Assembly: GCF_000421565.1 (NCBI RefSeq)
Contig: NZ_ATXG01000010.1
Coordinates: 89,313 to 153,312, forward strand
Reading direction: 5' to 3'
Length of the DNA: 64,000 nucleotides
DNA from: Agromyces subbeticus DSM 16689
GTDB lineage: Bacteria; Actinomycetota; Actinomycetes; Actinomycetales; Microbacteriaceae
In this document: positions 35,440 to 44,464 of the stretch, in pieces
Layout of the letters: every line of letters starts with the position of its first letter
How positions within the stretch are numbered: position 1 is the stretch's first letter
The notes under the pieces: model-generated
Databases searched by the model: none
The model's input: only the letters and a program-made list of their open reading frames with translations
Told to the model about the DNA's origin: nothing
Made by a program: the position numbers and the translations under genes

Positions 35440-35894
35440 GCGCCGGCCGCCCGGTCGAAGCCGAGGAGCGCACGAACCTCGTCGGCTGACTCGGCGTTCG
35501 CGATGCGACCGACGATGCCGCTGTCGTTGAAGGCGTTCGCGAGCCTTGCGACGGATGCCACGTGCTCTTCGGCGTTCGAGACCGCGAGTCCGACGACGAC
35601 GTGCACCGGGTCGTTGTGGGGGTGCCCGAACGGCACGGGCTCGTCGAGCGTGACCACGGAGAGACCCTCGTGCAGCACATCAGGGCCGGGTCGGGCATGC
35701 GCGAGTGCGAGGCCCGGAGCGATCACGACGTACGCCCCGAACTCCTCGATCACGGCGATCATGCGATCGGCGTACTCGGAACGCGTCGAGCCCGACCGCA
35801 CGAGCGCGCGGCCCGCCTCGCGCACCGCGGCGCGCCAGTCGTCGACGTGGGCTCGGAGCACGATCGCATCGTCGAGGAGCGGCGGGAGGGTCAT
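35436..35894 (-). CDS. PTS IIA component (mannitol/fructose/ascorbate type)
   Basis: Phosphocarrier of 152 residues that takes phosphate from HPr on a histidine. The site is in LALAHARPGPDV (about residue 65), matching the PTS_EIIA_2 pattern PHAR/AHAR, and FGHPHNDPVHVVVGLAV follows in the core. It lies 57 bp after adenosine deaminase on the same strand and may be part of the same transcript. Together with the IIB it forms a soluble pair without a transporter in this window. Confidence 0.87.
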   Translation of the reverse strand: MTLPPLLDDAIVLRAHVDDWRAAVREAGRALVRSGSTRSEYADRMIAVIEEFGAYVVIAPGLALAHARPGPDVLHEGLSVVTLDEPVPFGHPHNDPVHVVVGLAVSNAEEHVASVARLANAFNDSGIVGRIANAESADEVRALLGFDRAAGA

Positions 35895-35951
35895 GTGAAT
35901 CCGTTCAGGGTGCTGCAGGCGGGTGCGCGATGCTCGGCGGCATCCGTCGCA

Positions 35952-37073
35952 TCAGGCGTCGTCGAAGCCGTCTTGGATCTGCTCGACGAGTTCTTCACGG
36001 TCGTCGAGGGGCAGGAATGCAGCGGCCGCCGCGTTGAGCTGGAAGGTCTCGAGGTCGTCGAGGTCGTATCCGAATGCGTCGCTCAGGAGCGCGAGCTCGC
36101 GAGTGAGCGTGGTGCCCGACTGGAGCCGGTTGTCGGTGTTGACCGTGACCCGGAAGCCGAGCTGGTAGAGCAGGTCGAAGGGGTGGTCGACGAGTTCGTC
36201 GCCCCATGCCGCGATGGCACCGGTCTGCAGGTTCGACGACGGGCTCGTCTCGAGGGCGATCTCGCGGTCGCGCACCCACTGGGCGATCGGGCCGAGCGAC
36301 ACGTAGGTGTTCTCGTCGTCTTGACGCTCGATGAGCAGGTCTTCGGCGATGCGCACGCCGTGGCCGAGACGCAGCGCCCGACCGTCGAAGAGCGCGCTGC
36401 GAATCGACTCGAGCCCGTCGGCCTCACCGGCGTGCACGGTGACCGGCAGGTACTGGCTCGCGAGGTAGTCGAACGCGGTGCGGTGGCGGCTCGGCAGGAA
36501 GCCGGCCTCTGCGCCCGCGATGTCGAAGCCGACGACGCCGCGGTCGCGGTGGCGCACCGCGAGCTCCGCGATCTCGAGCGCACGGTCGGCGTGCCGCATG
36601 GCCGTGACGAGCTGGCCGGCGCGGATGCCATGCCCCTGTGCGCTCGCATCGTCGATGCCCTGCTCGATGCCCGCCTGCACCGCCTCGACGGTCTCATCGA
36701 GGCTGAGACCACGGGCGAGGTGCTGCTCGGGCGCCCAGCGGATCTCGCCGTAGATCACGCCGTCGGTCGCGAGGTCTTGCACGAACTCGCGGGCCACGCG
36801 GGCGAGACCCTCGCGGGTCTGCATGACACCCGTCGTGAGGTCGAAGGTCTTCAGGTACTCGACGAGCGAACCGGAGTTGGACTGCTCGCCGAACCACTGG
36901 CCGAGGGCCGCGGCGTCGCTCGCGGGCACCTCGAGGCCGATCTCGTCGGCGAGCTCGATGAGCGTCTGCGGGCGCAGCCCGCCGTCGAGGTGGTCGTGCA
37001 GCGAGATCTTCGGCAGGGACTGGATGTTCGTGCCGTCGCCTTCGAGGCGGTACTCCGTCGGAATCGTGTTCAC
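35952..37073 (-). CDS. add: Adenosine deaminase
   Basis: Converts adenosine or deoxyadenosine to inosine or deoxyinosine, feeding the phosphorylase at 32606. It has 373 residues with metal ligands in SLHDHLDGG (residues 24-32), VTVHAGEADG (third His, with the catalytic Glu shifted to HAGE), LGHGVRI, ETSPSSN and VNTDNR (last metal Asp). The GTG at 37073 is leaderless, with TATCGT six bases upstream. It lies between thymidine phosphorylase and the PTS pair, all leftward. Confidence 0.94.
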   Translation of the reverse strand: MNTIPTEYRLEGDGTNIQSLPKISLHDHLDGGLRPQTLIELADEIGLEVPASDAAALGQWFGEQSNSGSLVEYLKTFDLTTGVMQTREGLARVAREFVQDLATDGVIYGEIRWAPEQHLARGLSLDETVEAVQAGIEQGIDDASAQGHGIRAGQLVTAMRHADRALEIAELAVRHRDRGVVGFDIAGAEAGFLPSRHRTAFDYLASQYLPVTVHAGEADGLESIRSALFDGRALRLGHGVRIAEDLLIERQDDENTYVSLGPIAQWVRDREIALETSPSSNLQTGAIAAWGDELVDHPFDLLYQLGFRVTVNTDNRLQSGTTLTRELALLSDAFGYDLDDLETFQLNAAAAAFLPLDDREELVEQIQDGFDDA

Positions 37074-37079
37074 GAGTCA

Positions 37080-37085
37080 ACGATA
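37080..37085 (-). promoter_or_regulatory. -10 box, leaderless start of add
   Basis: TATCGT on the minus strand, six bases before the GTG of add. It suggests add can be transcribed separately from cdd-deoA. Confidence 0.5.
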
Positions 37086-37150
37086 GCGACAGGGCGCCCG
37101 TGAAGTCTCGGCAATCTCGAAGCAAGCCGTTTCGACGGCATGCAGCCGGG

Positions 37151-38452
37151 TCAGCGACCGATGCGGTCGGCGATCAGCGGGCCGCCGTCTTCGATCGGGT
37201 CGCCGGCGTCGCCGATGCGCCAGGCACCCTCGACGGCGTCGAGTGCGCGCGTGAAGCGGGCTGGTTCGTCGGCGTGCAGGGTGAACAGCGGCTCGCCCTT
37301 GCGCACGGCGTCGCCGGGCTTGGCGTGCAGCTCGATGCCGGCGGCGTGCTGCACGGCATCCTGCTTGCGGGCACGGCCGGCGCCGAGACGCCACGCGGCG
37401 ATGCCGAAGGGCAGCGCCTGCTGCTCGACCAGCACTCCGTCTCGCTCGGCGGTCACGACGTGCTGCTCGCGCGCGACCGGCAGCGCCGCGTCGGGGTCAC
37501 CGCCCTGCGCGCGGATGGCGCGGCGCCACGTGTCCATGGCGCGACCGTCGTCGAGGGCCGCTTCGACGTCGGCATCGGGCTGCCCGGCGAGCGCGAGCAT
37601 CTCGCGTGCGAGGGCGATCGTGAGCGCACGGACATCCGACGGGCCGCCGCCGGCGAGCACCTCGACCGACTCCCGCACCTCGTTGGCGTTTCCGATCGTG
37701 AGGCCGAGCGGCACGTTCATGTTCGTGATGAGCGCCGAGGTGGCGACGCCCGCGTCTTCGCCGAGCTCGACCATCGTGCGGGCGAGCTCGCGTGAGCGCT
37801 CGATGTCGGTGAGGAACGCACCAGAGCCGAACTTCACGTCGAGCACGAGGGCACCGGTGCCCTCGGCGATCTTCTTCGACATGATCGACGAGGCGATGAG
37901 CGGGATCGCCTCGACCGTGCCGGTGATGTCGCGCAGGGCGTAGAGCTTCTTGTCGGCCGGCGCGAGCCCGGCGCCGGCGGCGCAGATCACGCCGCCGACG
38001 TCTCGCAGCTGGGCGAACATCTCGTCGTTCGTGAGGTCGGCGCGCCAGCCGGGGATCGACTCGAGCTTGTCGAGCGTGCCGCCGGTGTGGCCGAGGCCGC
38101 GGCCCGAGAGCTGCGGCACAGCGACGCCGAAGGTGGCGACGAGCGGCATGAGGGGAAGCGTGATCTTGTCGCCCACCCCACCCGTCGAGTGCTTGTCGCT
38201 CGTGGGCTTGCCGAGGCCCGAGAAGTCCATGCGCTCACCGCTCGCGATCATCGCCATGGTGAGGTCGCGGATCTCGCGGCGGGTCATGCCGTTCAGGAAG
38301 ATCGCCATGGTCATCGCCGACATCTGCTCATCGGCGACGTACCCTCGCGTGTAGGCGTCGACGAGCCAGTCGATCTCGGGCGTCTCGAGCTCGTGCCCGT
38401 CGCGCTTCGCGCGGATCAGGTCGACGGCGTCGAACGGTTCGACCGTGCTCAT
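37151..38452 (-). CDS. deoA: Thymidine/pyrimidine-nucleoside phosphorylase
   Basis: Splits thymidine, deoxyuridine or uridine with phosphate. It has 433 residues with KHSTGGVGDK near residue 83, the family signature SGRGLGHTGGTLDKLES near 115, and KKIAEGTGALVLDVKFGSGAF (phosphate and sugar contacts). The C-terminal third is the usual domain with a LHAKPGDAVRKGEPLF stretch. The start is the ATG at 38452, overlapping the cdd stop by four bases; the open frame upstream lies inside cdd. Confidence 0.95.
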   Translation of the reverse strand: MSTVEPFDAVDLIRAKRDGHELETPEIDWLVDAYTRGYVADEQMSAMTMAIFLNGMTRREIRDLTMAMIASGERMDFSGLGKPTSDKHSTGGVGDKITLPLMPLVATFGVAVPQLSGRGLGHTGGTLDKLESIPGWRADLTNDEMFAQLRDVGGVICAAGAGLAPADKKLYALRDITGTVEAIPLIASSIMSKKIAEGTGALVLDVKFGSGAFLTDIERSRELARTMVELGEDAGVATSALITNMNVPLGLTIGNANEVRESVEVLAGGGPSDVRALTIALAREMLALAGQPDADVEAALDDGRAMDTWRRAIRAQGGDPDAALPVAREQHVVTAERDGVLVEQQALPFGIAAWRLGAGRARKQDAVQHAAGIELHAKPGDAVRKGEPLFTLHADEPARFTRALDAVEGAWRIGDAGDPIEDGGPLIADRIGR

Positions 38453-38868
38453 GCATTCACTCCCTTGTACTCGGCGAGCTGCCGCGGGCCGAACGCGTCG
38501 GGCAGCACCTCGTCGATCGTCTTGATGCCCGACACCGTGTCGAGCAGCATGCCCTCGGCCGAGTGCTCGTAGAGCAGCTGCCGGCAGCGCCCGCAGGGCA
38601 TCAGCGCCGCCCCGTGGCCGTCGACGCAGGCGAACGCGACGAGCTTGCCGCCGCCCGACATCACGAGCGCCGAGACGAGCGAGCACTCGGCGCAGAGCGT
38701 CACGCCGTAGGAGGCGTTCTCGATGTTGCAGCCGCTCACCACCCGACCGTCGTCGACGATCGCCGCAGCCCCGACCGGGAACTCCGAGTACGGCACGTAG
38801 GCCTTCGCCATCGCCTCGCGGGCGCGCCCGCGGAGCTCATTCCAGTCGATCGCATCCGTTGCGGTCAT
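38449..38868 (-). CDS. cdd: Cytidine deaminase
   Basis: Deaminates cytidine and deoxycytidine to uridine forms, which DeoA then splits. It has 139 residues, the standard tetrameric size. Zinc ligands and the catalytic glutamate lie in NASYGVTLCAECSLVSAL and MPCGRCRQLL, and VPYSEFPVGAAAI binds substrate. GGGGGAG lies just before the ATG. It starts 58 bp after the last transporter gene, past a strong hairpin, so it is either partly read through or has its own start. Confidence 0.95.
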   Translation of the reverse strand: MTATDAIDWNELRGRAREAMAKAYVPYSEFPVGAAAIVDDGRVVSGCNIENASYGVTLCAECSLVSALVMSGGGKLVAFACVDGHGAALMPCGRCRQLLYEHSAEGMLLDTVSGIKTIDEVLPDAFGPRQLAEYKGVNA

Positions 38869-38897
38869 GGTGCTCCCCCGTTCCAGGATGAGTGGGT

Positions 38898-38925
38898 GCG
38901 GATGCCCCGTGACCGAGGCATCCGC
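38898..38925 (-). terminator. Hairpin at the end of the nucleoside transporter operon
   Basis: A perfect 9-bp stem (GCGGATGCC with GGCATCCGC) and a 10-base loop, beginning one base after the stop codon of the last permease gene. There is no T-tract. It may attenuate rather than fully stop transcription into cdd. Confidence 0.65.
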
Positions 38926-38926
38926 G

Positions 38927-40216
38927 TCAGGATTTGATATACGGCTTGCCGTCGGCCGCCGGTGCTCTCGAGCGTCCGACGAATCCGGCGACCGCGAAGA
39001 TCGTGACGACGTACGGCAGCATCAGCATGAATTCGCTCGGTACGGGCGAACCGATCACCGAGAGCGTGTTCTGCAGGTTCGAGGCGAAGCCGAACAGCAG
39101 TGCCGCGAGCGTCGCCTTGATGGGGTCCCACTGGCCGAAGATCACCGCCGCGAGGGCGATGAAGCCCGCACCCGCGGTCATCTCCTTGTTGAAGGCGATG
39201 CCGGAGCCGATCGTGTAGAACGTGCCACCGAGGCCGGCGATCGCGCCGGCGAGGGCGACGTTCCAGAACCGCGTGCGGTTGACGTTGATGCCCACGGTGT
39301 CGGCCGCCTGCGGGTGCTCGCCGACGGCACGGAGCCGGAGACCCCAGCGGGTGTAGAACAGCCCGAAGAACACGAGCGCCACGGCGATGTACATGAGGTA
39401 GACGATGACCGTCTGCCGGAAGAACACCGGACCGATGATCGGGATGTCACCGAGCAGCGGGATCGGGAAGCGGTCGAACCGGGGCGGCGTGTTCAGGGTC
39501 GCGGCGTTCGGCGCGAGCACCTGCGAGAAGAAGAAGCTCGTCAGACCGGTGACGAGCACGTTCAGCACGACGCCGACGATGATCTGGTCGACGAAGTACT
39601 TGATCGAGAACACCGCGAGCACCATGCCGACGAGCATGCCCGCCACCATGGCCGCGATGAGCCCCAGCCACGGCTGGCCCGTGACCGAGGCGACGACGGC
39701 CGCGGTGAAGGCGCCCGCCAGCAGCTGACCCTCGATCGCGATGTTCACGACGCCGGCCCGCTCGCCGATCACACCGGCCAGGGAGCCGAAGATGAGCGGC
39801 ACCGCGAGGCTCAAGGAACCGAACAGGAGGCCGATCATCGGCAGCGATGAGCCGGCGCCCGCCCAGGTGAGGAAGCCGAACATGAAGAGGATCGCGAAGA
39901 CGACCACGAGCCAGAGCGGGATACGACGCTTCGAGCGCACGCGCAGGATCGAGGAGAGCGTCGCGACGGCGAGCAGCGCAACGACCGCCCACAGCGCCTG
40001 CTGGGCGGGGACGACGAGGTCTGGCACCTGGATGACGTCGGACTCCTGCGACCAGCGGTAGGTCGTGTCGCCGGCGCGGGGAGCGAACACGGCGAGCCCC
40101 AGCGCGATGAGCGTGAAGATGCCGAAGGCGATCGGCGCCTTCCAGCTGGTCACGACGGTGGTGTCGAGCGACGTCGCCCCGGGCGACAGCTGGGGTCGTT
40201 CGGCAGTCGTGGTCAC
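38927..40216 (-). CDS. Nucleoside-type ABC transporter permease (second)
   Basis: Membrane subunit of 429 residues with about ten helices, of the RbsC/BPD-transporter-2 family. Seen are GVIGERAGVVNIAIEGQLLA and the cytoplasmic coupling loop VGEHPQAADTVGINVNRTR, where the ATPase docks. The GTG at 40216 is chosen: AAGGAGGT lies before it and it overlaps the first permease stop by four bases. The longer open frame runs over that gene and is rejected. It forms a heteromeric channel with the other permease for nucleoside uptake. Confidence 0.9.
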   Translation of the reverse strand: MTTTAERPQLSPGATSLDTTVVTSWKAPIAFGIFTLIALGLAVFAPRAGDTTYRWSQESDVIQVPDLVVPAQQALWAVVALLAVATLSSILRVRSKRRIPLWLVVVFAILFMFGFLTWAGAGSSLPMIGLLFGSLSLAVPLIFGSLAGVIGERAGVVNIAIEGQLLAGAFTAAVVASVTGQPWLGLIAAMVAGMLVGMVLAVFSIKYFVDQIIVGVVLNVLVTGLTSFFFSQVLAPNAATLNTPPRFDRFPIPLLGDIPIIGPVFFRQTVIVYLMYIAVALVFFGLFYTRWGLRLRAVGEHPQAADTVGINVNRTRFWNVALAGAIAGLGGTFYTIGSGIAFNKEMTAGAGFIALAAVIFGQWDPIKATLAALLFGFASNLQNTLSVIGSPVPSEFMLMLPYVVTIFAVAGFVGRSRAPAADGKPYIKS

Positions 40217-41571
40217 TTCGCCACCTCCTTCGCGGACTTGCGTCGTTTCGGCTTCGCGCTCGGATCGGGCAGGCCGAAGATGGTGCGAACGAGTGGCGGC
40301 GCCGCGATGAAGAGCACGATGAGCGACTGCACGACGAGCACGATCTCGATCGGCACGCCCTCGGCGGCCTGCATCGAGAAGCCGCCGGCCTTGAACGCGC
40401 CGAAGAGGATGCCGGCCGCGAAGGTGCCCCACGGCGTCGAGCGCCCGAGCAGCGCCACCGTGATCGCATCGAAGCCGATGCCCGCGTCGATGCCGGCGGT
40501 GAATCCGGTCGTCACGGTGCCGAGCACCTGGTTCACGCCGGCGAGGCCGAGGAGGGCGCCGCTGATGAGCATCGCATAGACGTACATGCCCTTGACATTG
40601 ATGCCGGCGACGCGTGCCGCGTTGGGGTTGATGCCGACCGCGCGGAACTTGAAGCCGAGACTCGACCGGCTGAGGATCCACCAGACGAGGACGGTCGCGG
40701 CGAGCGCGATGACGAACCCGAAATGCAGGTTGTAGCCGGGTGCCAACCAGTCGAGCAGCCCCGGGAAGATCGCGGAGTCCTTCATGGCCGGGGTCTTCGG
40801 GTTGGACGATCCGGGCGCCTGCAGCAGGCCGGGCGTGCGCAGCATCCATGAGACGAGGTAGAACGCCACATAGTTGAGCATGATCGTGACGATCACCTCG
40901 TGGGCGCCGGTGCGCGCCTTCAGCACACCCGCGATGGCTGCCCAGATGGCACCGCCCACGAGGCCGCCGATGAGGGCGACGAGCATGTGCAGGCCCCACG
41001 GCAGATCGACGGCGAAGCCGATCCAGCCGGCGATGGATGCTGCGATGAGCATCTGGCCTCGCCCACCGATGTTGAACATGCCGACGCGGAACGCGAGCGC
41101 GACGCCGAGGCCACCGGCGATGAGCGGGGTGGCGAAGGTGAGCGTCTCGGTGAGCGGCCGGATGCCGGCGGCGAAGGTGTCGCGCCGGAAGTTGTAGACC
41201 GACCCCTGGAACAGCGCTGTGTATGCGCCGGCCACCGAATCCCAGACTGCGAAGAGCATGTCGCCGGGTCGTGCGAAGAAGTACCCGGCCGTCTCCTGCA
41301 CGCGCTCGTCGGTGAAGGCGATCATGATCGCGCCGACGAGGAGTGCGAGCACGACCGAGAGCACCGAGATGAGTGCGTTGCCGGTCGCGATCTGACGGAG
41401 CATCGTGTGCCACTTCGACGGCGGCGGCACGTCGTCATCGACCGGCTTCGACGGAGCTCCCCTCGACGGGGCGGGGTCGGGAGCGATCGCGCCGGGTTCT
41501 TCGATCGCGACGTCGGGGTCGAGGTCGCCGCCGGCGGAGGCGTCGCCCCGCGGCTCGGTGGGGTCGCTCAT
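40213..41571 (-). CDS. Nucleoside-type ABC transporter permease (first)
   Basis: Membrane subunit of 452 residues. The first 75 residues are a polar, acidic, proline-rich cytoplasmic extension (DPDVAIEEPG, RGAPSKPVDDDVPPPS), longer than in most homologues. About ten helices follow, with NIGGRGQMLIAASIAG and the coupling loop AVGINPNAARVAGINVKGM. It overlaps the ATPase stop by four bases and the second permease start by four, so all three are translated in series. Confidence 0.9.
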   Translation of the reverse strand: MSDPTEPRGDASAGGDLDPDVAIEEPGAIAPDPAPSRGAPSKPVDDDVPPPSKWHTMLRQIATGNALISVLSVVLALLVGAIMIAFTDERVQETAGYFFARPGDMLFAVWDSVAGAYTALFQGSVYNFRRDTFAAGIRPLTETLTFATPLIAGGLGVALAFRVGMFNIGGRGQMLIAASIAGWIGFAVDLPWGLHMLVALIGGLVGGAIWAAIAGVLKARTGAHEVIVTIMLNYVAFYLVSWMLRTPGLLQAPGSSNPKTPAMKDSAIFPGLLDWLAPGYNLHFGFVIALAATVLVWWILSRSSLGFKFRAVGINPNAARVAGINVKGMYVYAMLISGALLGLAGVNQVLGTVTTGFTAGIDAGIGFDAITVALLGRSTPWGTFAAGILFGAFKAGGFSMQAAEGVPIEIVLVVQSLIVLFIAAPPLVRTIFGLPDPSAKPKRRKSAKEVAK

Positions 41572-43085
41572 GCGGCGGCTCCTTCTGCAGGGGTTTCTCC
41601 GGCCATCATGAGGCCGAGAACGTCACGGGGCGTGTCGCCGGGCACGATGCCGACGATCCTGCCGCGGTACATGACCATGATCCGATCGGCGAGTGCCGCG
41701 ACCTCGTCGAGTTCGGTGGAGACCACCACGACCGGCACCCCGGCGTCGCGCGCCGCGACGATGCGCTTGTGGATGAACTCGATCGACCCGACGTCGACGC
41801 CGCGTGTCGGCTGGGCGGCGACGAGCAGGCGCAGGTCCCGGCTCAGTTCGCGCGCGAGCACGACCTTCTGCTGGTTGCCGCCGGAGAGATTCTGCACGTA
41901 CTCGTCGATGCCCTGCGTGCGGATGTCGAACTCCTCGACCATCTTGCGAGCGAAGTCGGCGAGCGCCCCGCGCTGCAGGTTGCCGAAGCGCACGAACGGC
42001 GGCGCTTCGCTGCGGTCGAGCATGAGGTTCTCGGCGATCGTGAACTCGCCGACGAGTCCGTCTTCGTTGCGGTCTTCGGGAACGAAGCCGACGCCCGACT
42101 CGAGCACCGTGCGCACACGTTCGCCGATGAGTTCGGTTCCATCGAGCATGATCGACCCCTGCACGCGGTGCTGGAGGCCGAGCAGGGCTTCGGTGAGCTC
42201 GGTCTGACCGTTGCCCTGCACACCGGCGACGGCGAGGATCTCGCCCCGGCGCACGGTGAAGCCGACGTCGTTGACGACGAGCTGGCCGATCGGGTCGACG
42301 ACCGTGAGGTGTTCCACGACGAGCGCGTCGTCGCCGAGCGTCGGCTCCTGCTTCTGAACGGTGAGCTCGACCGCCCGGCCGACCATGAGCGAGGCGAGTT
42401 CGGCGTTCGACGCCGTGGGCGCAGCCTCGCCGACGACCTTGCCGAGCCGGATGACGGTGATGCGATCGGCGACTTCGCGCACCTCGCGCAACTTGTGGGT
42501 GATGAAGACGATCGAGGTGCCCGACTCCTTGAGCTGGCGCATCATGCCCATCAGCTCGTCGGTCTCTTGCGGCGTGAGCACGGCGGTCGGCTCGTCGAAC
42601 ACGAGCACGCGGGCATCGCGCGAGAGCGCCTTGATGATCTCGACGCGCTGCTGCACGCCGACGGGGAGGTCTTCGACGAGTGTGTCGGGGTCGACGTGGA
42701 ACCCGAATCGGGACGAGATCTCGGCGACCTTCGCACGGGCCGCGGCGAGATCGAGCCGGCCGAGGGCCTTGGTCGACTCGTTGCCGAGCATGACGTTCTC
42801 GGCAACCGTGAAGACGGGGATGAGCATGAAGTGCTGATGCACCATGCCGATGCCTGCGGCCATCGCGTCGCCGGGTCCGGCGAAATGCTGCACCTCGTCG
42901 TCGAGGAGCACCTCGCCGTCGTCAGCCTGGTAGAGACCGTAGAGCACGTTCATGAGCGTCGACTTGCCTGCACCGTTCTCACCGAGAAGGGCGTGGATCT
43001 CGCCGGCCTCCACGGTGAGGTCGATGTGGTCGTTGGCGACCAAGCTGCCGAATCGCTTCGTGATGCCGCGAAGTTCGAGCTTCAT
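41568..43085 (-). CDS. Nucleoside-type ABC transporter ATPase (two fused ATPase domains)
   Basis: ATP-binding subunit of 505 residues with two ATPase domains in tandem, as in RbsA and BMP-dependent nucleoside importers. The first has Walker A GENGAGKST (about residue 35) and Walker B VLVFDEPTAVL. The second has GVQGNGQTE in place of Walker A, LSGGNQQKVVLAREL, and a changed Walker B, VAAQPTRGVD, so ATP hydrolysis is probably uneven, as is normal for the family. The ATG at 43085 follows TAGGAT by seven bases and excludes the longer frame to 43112. Confidence 0.93.
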   Translation of the reverse strand: MKLELRGITKRFGSLVANDHIDLTVEAGEIHALLGENGAGKSTLMNVLYGLYQADDGEVLLDDEVQHFAGPGDAMAAGIGMVHQHFMLIPVFTVAENVMLGNESTKALGRLDLAAARAKVAEISSRFGFHVDPDTLVEDLPVGVQQRVEIIKALSRDARVLVFDEPTAVLTPQETDELMGMMRQLKESGTSIVFITHKLREVREVADRITVIRLGKVVGEAAPTASNAELASLMVGRAVELTVQKQEPTLGDDALVVEHLTVVDPIGQLVVNDVGFTVRRGEILAVAGVQGNGQTELTEALLGLQHRVQGSIMLDGTELIGERVRTVLESGVGFVPEDRNEDGLVGEFTIAENLMLDRSEAPPFVRFGNLQRGALADFARKMVEEFDIRTQGIDEYVQNLSGGNQQKVVLARELSRDLRLLVAAQPTRGVDVGSIEFIHKRIVAARDAGVPVVVVSTELDEVAALADRIMVMYRGRIVGIVPGDTPRDVLGLMMAGETPAEGAAA

Positions 43086-43092
43086 GTCCCCG

Positions 43093-43098
43093 ATCCTA
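43093..43098 (-). promoter_or_regulatory. -10 box of the nucleoside transporter operon
   Basis: TAGGAT on the minus strand, seven bases before the ATG of the ATPase gene. A weak GGGGA within the spacer means a short leader is also possible. Confidence 0.5.
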
Positions 43099-43203
43099 GT
43101 GATTGGCTGCATCCGTTGGTGATGCCGCGCGAAAGTTGAGAGCTCCGGATACTCGGTGCTCAGATGTTGCGCGATGAGCGCTGCCGCGCATCGTGACGCA
43201 GAA

Positions 43204-43233
43204 CGGGGAGGCCGGCATGCGCCGACCTCCCCG
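43204..43233 (-). terminator. Hairpin terminator after the first BMP lipoprotein gene
   Basis: A 13-bp stem with one mismatch (CGGGGAGGCCGGC against GCCGACCTCCCCG) and a four-base ATGC loop, 15 bases after the stop at 43248. It separates the binding-protein gene from the transporter operon promoter. Confidence 0.65.
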
Positions 43234-43247
43234 ACTCTGTGGTTCGC

Positions 43248-44342
43248 CTATTCGGCGAGGTAGGACGTGACCTCGACGTCGCCCGCGATGATCGCCTCTT
43301 TCAGCGCGTCGAGCTCGCCCTGGAGCTCCGCCGGGACCTTCGACTCGAAGTCGTGGAACGGCGCGATGCCCACGCCGTCGTTTTCGAGCGTGCCGACGAA
43401 CGGGGTGTTGTCGAACTCGTCGTTGCCGCCTGCGAGCACGGCCTCTTCGACACCCACGGCGATGCCCTTGAGGATCGAGGTGAGGATGAGGTCGGCGACC
43501 GACGGGTCGGTCTCGGTGAGGTCGGCGTCGACGCCGAGCATGGCGATCTCACGACCGGAGTCGCGGATGGCCGCAGCGGCCGACTGGTAGATCGGGCCGC
43601 CGACCGGCAGCAGCACGTCGACGTTCTGGTCGATGAGGCTCTGCGCGGTCTGGCGCGCCGTGTCGTTCGCCTCGAAGCCGCCCGTGAAGAGACCGTCGGT
43701 GCCGTCCCAGCCGAGGACCTGCACGTTCGTGCCCTTCTCGGTGTTGTGGTACTCGACGCCCTGCTTGAAGCCGTCCATGAAGATCGAGACGGTCGGGAAG
43801 TTCATGCCGCCGAAGGTGCCGACGATGCCGGTCTTCGTGTACGCCGCCGAGGCGTAGCCCGCGAGGAACGCCGCCTGCGCGGTGTCGAAGATGATCGGCT
43901 TGATGTTCTCGGAGTCGGTCGTGCCGTCGAAATCGTTGTCGACCACGTCGTCGATCGACACGTACTCGATGTCGGGATTGGCTGCAGCGGACTCACCGGC
44001 GGCGGCGGCGAGCGCGAAGCCGACGGTGACGATGAGGTCGCAGCCCTGGTCGACCAGGTTGGTCAGGTTGGGCGCGTAGTCGGTCTCTGCATCGGACTGG
44101 ACCGTGATCGGCTCCACGCCGAGCTCTTCCGACGCCGCCGTGAGTCCCTCGAAGCCGGACTGGTTGAACGACTTGTCGTCGAAACCGCCCGCGTCGGAGA
44201 CCATGCAGGGAAGGAAGTCGCTGGCAGCTCCCCCATCGCCGTTGTCGGTCTCCTCCGGAGCAGCTGCGCAACCGGCGAGCAGCACGGCTGCACCGAACAG
44301 CGCGAGGCCGCCGAGAGCGGCTTTCTTGGTCGTGACCTTCAC
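43248..44342 (-). CDS. BMP/PnrA-family nucleoside-binding lipoprotein 1
   Basis: Extracellular binding lipoprotein of 364 residues, expected to bind nucleosides and deliver them to the ABC transporter encoded downstream. A signal peptide is followed by the lipobox LLAGC (Cys about residue 25). Seen are SDAGGFDDKSFNQSGFEG, a family hallmark, and VGTFGGMNFPTVSIFMDGF. The GTG at 44342 is preceded at five bases by GGAGGA. The leader holds a 6-bp stem hairpin (44363-44381) next to the ribosome site, and a perfect 18-bp palindrome at 44465-44482. Confidence 0.92.
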   Translation of the reverse strand: MKVTTKKAALGGLALFGAAVLLAGCAAAPEETDNGDGGAASDFLPCMVSDAGGFDDKSFNQSGFEGLTAASEELGVEPITVQSDAETDYAPNLTNLVDQGCDLIVTVGFALAAAAGESAAANPDIEYVSIDDVVDNDFDGTTDSENIKPIIFDTAQAAFLAGYASAAYTKTGIVGTFGGMNFPTVSIFMDGFKQGVEYHNTEKGTNVQVLGWDGTDGLFTGGFEANDTARQTAQSLIDQNVDVLLPVGGPIYQSAAAAIRDSGREIAMLGVDADLTETDPSVADLILTSILKGIAVGVEEAVLAGGNDEFDNTPFVGTLENDGVGIAPFHDFESKVPAELQGELDALKEAIIAGDVEVTSYLAE

Positions 44343-44362
44343 AGTGTCCTCCAAAGACTGGC

Positions 44363-44381
44363 GCCCCGACCGTTCCGGGGC
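44363..44381 (-). promoter_or_regulatory. Leader hairpin before BMP gene 1
   Basis: Stem GCCCCG/CGGGGC with a seven-base loop in the 5' leader, about 12 bases upstream of the GGAGGA ribosome site. It could affect translation or message stability; no known riboswitch class was recognised. Confidence 0.35.
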
Positions 44382-44464
44382 TCGTGCAGTCACGTTACCG
44401 AATGTTGCGTCGAGCGCCACGGATCGAGGGTTCGCGACATCCAATGGTTATCAAGACGCGATGT

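Noticed and set aside
35562..37103. Long rightward open frame (513 codons) opposite adenosine deaminase and the PTS IIA gene
   Set aside because: Composition is typical of antisense shadows in high-GC DNA, and the opposite strand carries unmistakable enzymes.
38927..41413. 828-codon open frame over both permease genes
   Set aside because: The upstream part is the wrong frame of the first permease. GTG at 40216 with AAGGAGGT and a four-base overlap is the proper start.
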